From positions 53,424-59,202 of the forward strand of contig PFCN01000033.1 in the NCBI GenBank assembly GCA_002774705.1: 5,779 nucleotides of DNA. Direction: 5' to 3'. This stretch comes from Candidatus Niyogibacteria bacterium CG10_big_fil_rev_8_21_14_0_10_42_19 (lineage in GTDB: Bacteria > Patescibacteriota > Minisyncoccia > 1-14-0-10-42-19). How positions within the stretch are numbered: position 1 is the first letter of the stretch; every line of letters starts with the position of its first letter. A program made the translations under genes and the position numbers. Positions 1-3,147 of this stretch are shown piece by piece. A model generated the notes under the pieces. That model worked only from the letters and a program-made list of their open reading frames with translations. It was not told the DNA's origin and did not search any database.

Positions 1-146
1 ATATAAGCGTTGAAAAATAATAGAAATTTTAATTTTCTTTAAAAATTAACATTTTTTATTTATACACATATAATTATGAAGATTTTTCAATATTCCGCAT
101 CACTTGCGGTTTGATAATTAGTTTTTGAGTATTTTAATATTTTTGA

Positions 147-160
147 GTTTCACGTGTAAC
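147..160. promoter_or_regulatory. Dyad site 1, GTTTCACGTGTAAC
   Basis: A 14-bp near-palindrome with core CACGTG and outer GTT/AAC arms; the symmetry is broken at one base pair. It shares 11 invariant positions with three other sites (226-239, 428-441, 665-678). I infer that it is a binding site for an unidentified dimeric regulator; no such protein is encoded in the window. Confidence 0.45.
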
Positions 161-225
161 CGTATATTTGGTATTTAGTGTTTAGAGTGAATCCGGAATT
201 TATTTGATCTTGTGGTTTCGTGAAT

Positions 226-239
226 GTTTCATGTGTAAC
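226..239. promoter_or_regulatory. Dyad site 2, GTTTCATGTGTAAC
   Basis: This differs from site 1 at a single central base and lies 79 bp downstream of it. Sites 1 and 2 also share the following CG, so they could be one duplicated segment rather than independent sites. A further partial half-site (GGTTTCGTG) lies just upstream at 214-222. Confidence 0.45.
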
Positions 240-347
240 CGCGTAGCTGTATTTTGTAGCCAGATAAGCATCGGGATTTATTTTATTTTCTTTCATATAT
301 AATCATGGGCGTAAGCTCATAGATATCCAGGTTTCGTTTCACTAAAC

Positions 348-358
348 GGGACTTTGGT
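348..358 (+). repeat. Direct repeat GGGACTTTGGT, copy upstream of yraN
   Basis: The 11-mer GGGACTTTGGT occurs here and again at 889-899. Both copies follow a TTCAC a few bases earlier (339-343 and 882-886 approximately), so the similarity is slightly longer than the exact match. The two copies bracket yraN. Confidence 0.5.
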
Positions 359-427
359 ATATTTATTTGAGTACATATATGATGCCACGGGCATAATCTA
401 TCGTAGGTTTTATCCCGCTTCATCAGT

Positions 428-441
428 GTTTCATATGAAAC
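428..441. promoter_or_regulatory. Dyad site 3, perfect palindrome over the yraN -35 region
   Basis: The core GTTTCATATGAAAC extends to a perfect 16-bp palindrome, TGTTTCATATGAAACA, at 427-442. It covers the predicted -35 hexamer of the yraN promoter (430-435) and ends 33 bp before the ATG. This is the position expected of a repressor operator, so yraN is the most likely target of whatever binds these dyads. Confidence 0.5.
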
Positions 442-458
442 AACATATACTATATAAT
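430..458 (+). promoter_or_regulatory. Predicted promoter of yraN
   Basis: A perfect -10 hexamer TATAAT lies at 453-458 with a weak -35 TTCATA at 430-435 and a 17-bp spacer. Transcription would begin near 465, leaving a leader of about 10 nt with no Shine-Dalgarno sequence. An alternative -10, TATACT, overlaps at 446-451. The weak -35 is embedded in the palindrome at 427-442. Confidence 0.5.
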
Positions 459-475
459 AAATACTGAATACTAAT

Positions 476-865
476 ATGGTCACAGAAAAAAGAAAAATTG
501 GTGATGTCGGAGAAAATATTCTTGTGAAACATCTCATGAAACATAAATATAAGATTCTTGATAAAAATTATAGAAAAAATTGGGGAGAAATTGATGTGGT
601 GGCTAGTAAAGACGAAACAATTCATTTCTTTGAAGTTAAGACTATAAGAATGTTGGGGGGAAGGGTTTCAGGTGAAACGCATGATCCTGAAGATAATGTT
701 CATGTGTGGAAAAGAAAAAGGATGTCCAGGGTTATCCAAAGCTACCTGGAGGAAAAAAGAGTGCCGGAAGAAATAGAGTGGCAGGTTGATGTAGCCGCGA
801 TTTTCCTTGATTTTACGTTAAAAGAAGCTAAGATTAGGATTACTGAAGATATAAATTTAAATTAG
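476..865 (+). CDS. yraN: YraN family (UPF0102) endonuclease-like protein
   Basis: This 129-residue protein has the full set of YraN/UPF0102 landmarks. They are an N-terminal GDVGE (9-13) beginning a helix, NYR (31-33) before the strand GEIDVV (37-42), the nuclease half-motif FFEVK (51-55), and a late strand with QVDVA (103-107). E13, D40, E53 and K55 match the expected active site of the PD-(D/E)XK nuclease fold. The family is usually about 110-130 residues and its exact cellular role is unsettled; links to DNA repair or recombination are suggested in general. A long basic helix (78-95) lies between core and last strand. The ATG at 476 gives a full-length domain although no Shine-Dalgarno is visible. 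Its usual neighbours (rnhB, rsmI) are absent. The gene is preceded by dyad site 3 and carries dyad site 4 inside. Confidence 0.88.
   Translation: MVTEKRKIGDVGENILVKHLMKHKYKILDKNYRKNWGEIDVVASKDETIHFFEVKTIRMLGGRVSGETHDPEDNVHVWKRKRMSRVIQSYLEEKRVPEEIEWQVDVAAIFLDFTLKEAKIRITEDINLN
665..678. promoter_or_regulatory. Dyad site 4 inside yraN, GTTTCAGGTGAAAC
   Basis: Six-base arms GTTTCA/TGAAAC are perfectly inverted around a GG centre, within codons 64-68 of yraN. Two direct TGAAAC half-sites also occur earlier in the gene at 525-530 and 537-542. Being inside a coding region it may be coincidental, but it matches the upstream sites at all 11 shared positions. Confidence 0.35.
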
Positions 866-888
866 CTGGCCTTTGTTTTATTCACGGT

Positions 889-899
889 GGGACTTTGGT
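889..899 (+). repeat. Direct repeat GGGACTTTGGT, copy downstream of yraN
   Basis: This is the second copy of the 11-mer found at 348-358. It leads directly into the hairpin chain at 898-944, whereas the upstream copy does not. Confidence 0.5.
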
Positions 900-944
900 T
901 CCGGTTGTACCGGAACGGGGTGTAGCCCCGACGATAGGTCGGGG
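898..944. repeat. Chain of GC-rich hairpins after yraN
   Basis: Three stems follow without gaps. The first is 898-916 (8 bp, GTTCCGGT/ACCGGAAC, loop TGT). The second is 917-929 (GGGG/CCCC, loop TGTAG). The third is 926-944 (7 bp, CCCCGAC/GTCGGGG, loop GATAG). The second and third share CCCC, so they are mutually exclusive. No T-run follows, so this does not look like an intrinsic terminator. The GC-rich palindromes in AT-rich surroundings suggest a REP-like element. A further 7-bp stem with a 24-nt loop (945-951 with 976-982) follows. Confidence 0.55.
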
Positions 945-982
945 TCTCGACTTCTTTAATATAATTATTTTGAGCGTCGAGA

Positions 983-1002
983 TATACCGGTAGTACGCCT
1001 GT
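983..1002 (+). pseudogene. tRNA-Pro 5'-half remnant (D-arm to anticodon stem)
   Basis: Twenty bases are identical to 1083-1102 of the intact tRNA-Pro, exactly 100 bp upstream. They cover most of the D-arm and the 5' strand of the anticodon stem. The acceptor strand before it does not match, and the sequence departs from the tRNA in the anticodon loop, where the left arm of an inverted repeat begins. There is no matching 3' half next to it. Confidence 0.65.
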
Positions 1003-1005
1003 GTG

Positions 1006-1026
1006 GGGATAATAATTAACATCGGG
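1006..1026. repeat. Outer inverted repeat, left arm
   Basis: These 21 bases are the perfect reverse complement of 1165-1185. Together with the inner arms (1060-1079 and 1136-1155) they enclose the intact tRNA-Pro concentrically. The right arm also recurs in the second copy of the direct repeat, at 1277-1297. Confidence 0.85.
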
Positions 1027-1059
1027 GGTATAGTGTAGTGGTTAATGTGCTATGTGGGG
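1024..1059 (+). pseudogene. Second tRNA 5'-half-like segment
   Basis: The segment starts with a GGGGGTA acceptor-like strand, then TA and a typical D-arm (GTGTAGTGGTTA), and breaks down in the anticodon arm (TGTGGGG). It can be aligned loosely with the 5' half of the adjacent tRNA-Pro, with many substitutions. It fills the internal loop between the two inverted-repeat helices. A decayed tRNA is the best reading, but its original identity cannot be told. Confidence 0.4.
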
Positions 1060-1079
1060 TTCTTACTTCTGTCGGGGTG
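1060..1079. repeat. Inner inverted repeat, left arm, running into the tRNA acceptor stem
   Basis: These 20 bases are the perfect reverse complement of 1136-1155. The last seven are the 5' acceptor strand of tRNA-Pro, so the acceptor helix would continue outward for 13 further base pairs, including the discriminator A1143 opposite T1072. Confidence 0.85.
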
Positions 1080-1143
1080 TAGTATACCGGTAGTACGCCT
1101 GTTTTGGGAACAGGTAGACCGAGTTCGATTCTCGGCACCCCGA
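1073..1143 (+). tRNA. tRNA-Pro(UGG)
   Basis: This is a complete 71-nt cloverleaf. The acceptor is CGGGGTG/CACCCCG with discriminator A. The D-stem is GTAT/GTAC, and the anticodon stem CCTGT/ACAGG carries loop TTTGGGA, giving anticodon TGG, which reads CCN proline codons. The variable loop is 4 nt and the T-arm is CCGAG/CTCGG with loop TTCGATT. CCA is not encoded, so it must be added afterwards. It is the only intact member of a group of tRNA-Pro fragments in this region, and its flanks are self-complementary, which could affect 5' and 3' maturation. No convincing promoter was identified close upstream. Confidence 0.93.
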
Positions 1144-1212
1144 CAGAAGTAAGAATTTGAGTATCCCGATGTTAATTATTATCCCGCAGGGGGAGGTAGA
1201 CCGAGTTTCCGC
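1126..1212 (+). repeat. 87-bp perfect direct repeat, copy 1
   Basis: This copy runs from the T-loop of the intact tRNA-Pro, through its 3' end and a 50-nt linker, into a second tRNA 3' half as far as the start of a palindromic insert. It is identical base for base to 1238-1324, with a period of 112 bp. Confidence 0.9.
1136..1185. repeat. Right arms of the nested inverted repeats
   Basis: Positions 1136-1155 pair perfectly with 1060-1079 and 1165-1185 pair perfectly with 1006-1026; only nine bases separate the two right arms, against 33 between the left arms. A transcript across 1006-1185 would therefore fold into a long rod with the tRNA-Pro body at its tip. Confidence 0.85.
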
Positions 1213-1255
1213 TAGGGGCGGACCCGCCTCCGGCGGGCGATTCTCGGCACCCCGA
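1194..1255 (+). pseudogene. tRNA-Pro 3'-half remnant split by a palindromic insert
   Basis: Positions 1194-1207 match the anticodon 3' strand, variable loop and 5' T-arm of tRNA-Pro, and 1238-1255 match the rest of the T-loop, T-stem, acceptor strand and discriminator. Between them, 30 bases (1208-1237) interrupt the T-loop after TT and before CGATT. No 5' half precedes it directly, so it cannot be a functional tRNA alone. Confidence 0.75.
1208..1237. repeat. Double-hairpin GC-rich insert in tRNA T-loop
   Basis: The 30-nt insert consists of exactly two adjoining 15-nt hairpins: 1208-1222 (TCCGC/GCGGA, loop TAGGG) and 1223-1237 (CCCGCC/GGCGGG, loop TCC). Stem ends coincide with the insert boundaries, which argues that it is a discrete element. 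Its GC content is far above that of the surroundings. Confidence 0.7.
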
Positions 1256-1324
1256 CAGAAGTAAGAATTTGAGTATCCCGATGTTAATTATTATCCCGCA
1301 GGGGGAGGTAGACCGAGTTTCCGC
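1238..1324 (+). repeat. 87-bp perfect direct repeat, copy 2
   Basis: Identical to 1126-1212. The two copies are separated by 25 bp belonging to the first palindromic insert, and copy 2 ends within the start of the second insert (TCCGC in both). Perfect identity points to recent duplication, gene conversion or an assembly effect. Confidence 0.9.
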
Positions 1325-1383
1325 CAGCATTGCCTGCGCCGTTCGCCGATTGGCGGAGCCCGAGGGAGGCGGACGGCGCGATT
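1306..1383 (+). pseudogene. Second tRNA-Pro 3'-half remnant with a larger palindromic insert
   Basis: Positions 1306-1319 repeat the same tRNA-Pro segment as 1194-1207. A 59-nt GC-rich insert (1320-1378) interrupts the T-loop at the same point, after TT and before CGATT (1379-1383). After CGATT the sequence no longer matches the tRNA-Pro acceptor strand, so this copy is truncated. It ends about 20 bp before the next promoter. Confidence 0.6.
1320..1378. repeat. GC-rich palindromic insert 2 in tRNA T-loop
   Basis: The insert begins with TCCGCCA, which pairs with TGGCGGA at 1351-1357 (7 bp); a competing stem is GCGCCGT (1336-1342) with ACGGCGC (1373-1379). Like the first insert it opens with TCCGC and ends in a GGCGG/CGGCG-type sequence, so the two may belong to one family of palindromes. 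Confidence 0.55.
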
Positions 1384-1404
1384 ATTGGAGCCTTGACCAA
1401 ATAG

Positions 1405-1432
1405 TTGCCACATTTGTTTTTTTAGCTATACT
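1405..1432 (+). promoter_or_regulatory. Predicted promoter of the CxxC miniprotein
   Basis: The -35 TTGCCA (1405-1410) and -10 TATACT (1427-1432) each match consensus at five of six positions, with a 16-bp spacer. Transcription would start near 1439-1440, right at the base of the hairpin at 1441-1459. Confidence 0.55.
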
Positions 1433-1440
1433 ATTATAAG

Positions 1441-1464
1441 AAGCTGAAAAGGTCGGCTTTTTTT
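1441..1464 (+). terminator. Terminator-like hairpin with T-run at the predicted transcript start
   Basis: A 7-bp stem, AAGCTGA/TCGGCTT with one G-T pair and loop AAAGG, runs directly into seven Ts (1458-1464). It has the form of an intrinsic terminator and could end transcription from the tRNA-Pro locus. It also lies within the first 25 nt of the transcript expected from the 1405-1432 promoter, so it may instead be a 5' stabilising hairpin or an early attenuator for the gene at 1493. Confidence 0.6.
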
Positions 1465-1492
1465 AATTATTATAAGTAAAAGAACAAACTTT

Positions 1493-1618
1493 ATGGCAAC
1501 TTGCGAAAAATGTAAGGTAAATGAGGCCGAGGAAGGAAAGACGGTTTGTGCCGGTTGTGAAGCTGGTGCGGGCGCTGAAGCCACTCCGGCTCCTGAAGGA
1601 GAAAAGCCACAGGCTTAA
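1493..1618 (+). CDS. 41-residue two-CxxC (zinc-ribbon-like) miniprotein
   Basis: I do not recognise this as a named family. The frame encodes 41 residues starting MATCEKCKV, with cysteines at 4, 7, 19 and 22 as two CxxC knuckles 11 residues apart. That spacing is typical of a small zinc ribbon or rubredoxin-like metal site. After residue 22 the chain is a disordered-looking Ala/Gly/Glu/Pro tail ending EKPQA. There is no signal peptide or membrane segment, so it is expected to be cytosolic. Support for it being real: in-frame ATG and TAA, a good promoter and hairpins on both sides, and codon use (GCC, GAA, GGT) that looks coding within AT-rich spacer. No Shine-Dalgarno is visible before the ATG. 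It could bind nucleic acid or a protein partner, but no function can be assigned. Confidence 0.75.
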   Translation: MATCEKCKVNEAEEGKTVCAGCEAGAGAEATPAPEGEKPQA

Positions 1619-1676
1619 TTTAAAACATTTCTAACAAAATCCATAAGTCAAACTAACGTGGCTTTTGGCATTAGCG

Positions 1677-1726
1677 ACAACCCTCGTATTTTGATCAAGC
1701 TAGCTTAGGTCAAAATCGGGGGTTGT
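1677..1726 (+). terminator. Long imperfect hairpin after the miniprotein gene
   Basis: ACAACCC (1677-1683) pairs with GGGTTGT (1720-1726), and the stem continues inward through CG and ATTTTGA/TCAAAAT (1688-1694 with 1710-1716) with one bulged T and one G-T pair. The loop contains the palindrome AAGCTAGCTT (1697-1706). Only a broken T-run (TTGTTTGTTTAT counting from the stem end) follows, so termination is plausible but not certain. A separate 9-bp inverted repeat (1602-1610 with 1658-1666) links the end of the coding frame to this spacer. Confidence 0.5.
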
Positions 1727-1747
1727 TTGTTTATAGGATGTTTTTTA

Positions 1748-1775
1748 TTGGATTTATTGGTTTTTTTGATATAAA
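1748..1775 (+). promoter_or_regulatory. Predicted promoter of tRNA-Gly
   Basis: The -10 is TATAAA (1770-1775), extended by TGA just upstream (1767-1769), with a partial -35 TTGGAT at 1748-1753 and a 16-bp spacer. The start would fall a few bases before the tRNA 5' end at 1787. Confidence 0.5.
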
Positions 1776-1786
1776 ATTTTAACAAA

Positions 1787-1857
1787 GCGGGATTGGTTTA
1801 ATGGCAGGACGACTCCCTTCCAAGGAGTAAGCACCGGTTCGATTCCGGTATCCCGCA
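1787..1857 (+). tRNA. tRNA-Gly(UCC)
   Basis: This is a complete 71-nt cloverleaf. The acceptor is GCGGGAT/ATCCCGC with discriminator A, and the D-arm is GTTT/GGAC with an AATGGCA loop. The anticodon stem ACTCC/GGAGT carries loop CTTCCAA, giving anticodon TCC. The variable loop is 4 nt and the T-arm is ACCGG/CCGGT with loop TTCGATT. CCA is not encoded. It forms a single-gene unit with its own promoter and a strong terminator. The glycine discriminator and acceptor are ordinary for bacteria. Confidence 0.95.
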
Positions 1858-1860
1858 TAA

Positions 1861-1899
1861 AAAACAAAATCCGGCCTTGTGGCCGGGTTTTGTTTTTTT
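1861..1899 (+). terminator. Intrinsic terminator of tRNA-Gly
   Basis: The GC-rich stem CCGGCC/GGCCGG with loop TTGT is extended by an AT-rich stem (ACAAAAT with GTTTTGT) and ends in seven Ts (1893-1899). The A-rich left flank would also allow some termination from the other strand. Confidence 0.9.
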
Positions 1900-1902
1900 A
1901 TT

Positions 1903-1926
1903 CTCAGAGAAGCGGAATCGAACCGT
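1903..1926 (-). pseudogene. tRNA T-arm/acceptor fragment, minus strand
   Basis: Read on the minus strand this contains GGTTCGATTCC, the signature T-loop of tRNAs, followed by TTCTCTGA as a possible 3' acceptor strand and discriminator. The outer T-stem is imperfect, and no complementary CAGAGAA acceptor strand or anticodon arm occurs upstream on that strand. It is therefore a remnant, not a gene. It abuts the tRNA-Gly terminator but is not a copy of tRNA-Gly. Confidence 0.5.
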
Positions 1927-1933
1927 TGAAGGT

Positions 1934-1954
1934 CGGGGGGGAGCCCGTTTTTTT
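1934..1954 (+). terminator. Weak terminator-like hairpin
   Basis: A 4-bp CGGG/CCCG stem with loop GGGGAG is followed by seven Ts (1948-1954). The stem is short, so this may be only a backup terminator or chance. Confidence 0.3.
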
Positions 1955-1993
1955 GTTGGTTTATGATGAATTTTATTTTTTTGACATATTTTT

Positions 1994-2002
1994 TGATACA
2001 AT
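1994..2002 (+). promoter_or_regulatory. Predicted extended -10 promoter of the AstE/AspA-like gene
   Basis: TGATACAAT carries the extended -10 form TG-N-TACAAT. A perfect TTGACA lies at 1981-1986, but only 10 bp separate it from the -10, too close for the normal pairing, so the extended -10 probably carries the promoter. The transcript would start near 2009. Confidence 0.5.
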
Positions 2003-2032
2003 TAAAAAAGACGGGAGTATAGAGACCAAAAG

Positions 2033-3007
2033 ATGGGGGCGGTTATGAGGATGCATAAAGTCGTTGTGGCCGAAACTCTGCTCGGCGACTTCACCCTAAA
2101 ATTCCTTGAAATTAAAGGTAAAAAAGACGGACCAACCTTGGGTATAGTTTCCGGGATTCACGGCCACGAATTATCAAGCATCGGCGGGCTTATTGAGTTT
2201 TGGGAAGAATTTATTGCGGTTAAACATCGGAATATTGCCGGAAGGGTTATTATCCTGCCTTTTGCGAATCCACTAGGCCTTATGCTCATGGAAAGAGAAG
2301 TTGAAGAAAATGACCCGAATAGGAGTTTCCCGGGGAATCCTAAAGGGGCGCTGGCCGACCGGATGGCTTACTCAATATTGTCTTTTTTTAAGAAAGAAAA
2401 AGTTGACTTGGTTATTGATATCCATACTATGAATCCCTTGTCGGTTCCGCATATAATCATAGATCAAAATTGCGTGTATTTTCCCGAAATAAAGTCAAAA
2501 ACCCTGTCATTAGCCGACATGTTCGGCATAGGTGTTGTTATAGATTTTCCATATTTTGAATATAAAAAAGAAAAGTTGGATTCGTCTTTAACCGCACAGA
2601 TGATCGAGCACGGCATCCCTTCTTTTACGGTTGAAGTCCCGGGAGAAAACTATTCTCCGTCTTGCGGAGAAAAGATCGTATCAAGCGGTTTGTGGAATAT
2701 GGTCCGAGGCCTCGGTATTATTAAAGATCGCAAGCCCGATTGGCGTCATTTTTCCAAAGAGACTCTCGGAACGGATTCTTTTTCATATTTTTTGGGTCCG
2801 GTCGCCGAACATGCGGGTTTTCTTAAAAGGCTTGTTGAGCCGGGGGAAAAGGTATTGACGGGCCAAATTTTAGGCGAGATCAGAGACAGCTCCTGCGCGG
2901 TCACCGAACAGATAAAAGCTCTAAGGCAGGGATATATAGCCGACATTATAAATGCTTCTATTATTTCAGCTGGGGAAAGACCATTTACGTTTTTTGTCCA
3001 GAATTGA
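2033..3007 (+). CDS. Succinylglutamate desuccinylase/aspartoacylase (AstE/AspA) family zinc hydrolase
   Basis: This 324-residue protein belongs to the M14-like AstE/AspA family, zinc enzymes that hydrolyse an amide-linked acyl group from an amino-acid-like substrate. Visible motifs in order: GIHGHE (41-46) with zinc ligands H43 and E46, ANPLG (78-82), NDPNRSFPG (93-101) with the substrate-binding N-R pair, DIHT (129-132) with third ligand H131, and EVPGE (201-205) whose E201 is the expected general base. The C-terminal part (about 255-324) has the family's beta-rich domain, with the signature GFLKRLVEPGEKVLTGQILG (262-281). Length is normal. Start choice is uncertain: ATGs at 2033, 2045 and 2051 are in frame; 2045 follows a G-rich stretch and the conserved region begins only after the third. 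The gene stands alone between promoter and terminator, with no arginine-catabolism neighbours, so the substrate is unknown. Confidence 0.9.
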   Translation: MGAVMRMHKVVVAETLLGDFTLKFLEIKGKKDGPTLGIVSGIHGHELSSIGGLIEFWEEFIAVKHRNIAGRVIILPFANPLGLMLMEREVEENDPNRSFPGNPKGALADRMAYSILSFFKKEKVDLVIDIHTMNPLSVPHIIIDQNCVYFPEIKSKTLSLADMFGIGVVIDFPYFEYKKEKLDSSLTAQMIEHGIPSFTVEVPGENYSPSCGEKIVSSGLWNMVRGLGIIKDRKPDWRHFSKETLGTDSFSYFLGPVAEHAGFLKRLVEPGEKVLTGQILGEIRDSSCAVTEQIKALRQGYIADIINASIISAGERPFTFFVQN

Positions 3008-3024
3008 TCATATTTGTTTAAAAT

Positions 3025-3050
3025 AAAGGCCCGGTTTTCGGGTCTTTTTT
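3025..3050 (+). terminator. Intrinsic terminator after the AstE/AspA-like gene
   Basis: AAAGGCCCG (3025-3033) pairs with CGGGTCTTT (3039-3047) with one G-T pair and loop GTTTT, followed by Ts to 3050. It lies 18 bp after the stop codon. Confidence 0.9.
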
Positions 3051-3083
3051 GTACTTTTTTGTCAATGCTCTATTTTTAAAACG

Positions 3084-3092
3084 TGATATACT
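3084..3092 (+). promoter_or_regulatory. Predicted extended -10 promoter of the coiled-coil/membrane operon
   Basis: TGATATACT fits the extended -10 form TG-N-TATACT. TTGTCA at 3059-3064 resembles a -35 but lies 22 bp away, too far for normal spacing. The transcript would start near 3099, giving a leader of about 49 nt. Confidence 0.5.
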
Positions 3093-3147
3093 TGAATTAA
3101 GTCGGTCGTTTATTAATTTATAAATAAAAACATAAAAAATTAAGATA

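Larger units (their letters stand above)
1..475. other. AT-rich non-coding region with small hairpins and dyads upstream of yraN
   Basis: No credible coding frame is present on either strand; the only long frame (minus strand, 283-537) lies largely antisense to yraN and has no recognisable content. What can be seen is a set of small inverted repeats: 95-109 (5-bp stem CCGCA/TGCGG), 304-319 (6-bp stem with one G-T pair and a GTAA tetraloop), 335-348 (CGTTT/AAACG) and 382-394 (ATGCC/GGCAT). It also holds three copies of the dyad GTTTCANNTGWAAC, listed separately. The region could be a long regulatory leader, an uncharacterised RNA, or decayed sequence; nothing here decides between these. Confidence 0.6.

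Noticed and set aside
283..537. Minus-strand open frame of 84 codons with hydrophobic middle part
   Set aside because: It overlaps the 5' part of yraN in antisense, has no recognisable domain, and its composition is explained by AT-rich sequence.
1126..1324. Possible CRISPR array, because of repeated units with spacers
   Set aside because: Only two units, the repeat is 87 bp, contains a tRNA 3' end, and the intervening sequence is a hairpin rather than a unique spacer.
1306..1392. A second functional tRNA downstream of tRNA-Pro
   Set aside because: No 5' half adjoins it and the T-loop is interrupted by 59 GC-rich bases; the acceptor strand no longer matches.
1798..2001. Minus-strand open frame of 67 codons
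   Set aside because: It is the antisense translation of tRNA-Gly and the tRNA-like fragment (the GIPESNR string is typical of such false frames).
1981..2002. TTGACA with TACAAT as a conventional promoter
   Set aside because: The spacer is only 10 bp; the extended -10 reading is preferred.
2631..2858. Alternative plus-strand frame inside the deacylase gene
   Set aside because: It overlaps conserved parts of the deacylase (EVPGE and the C-terminal domain) and shows no domain of its own.
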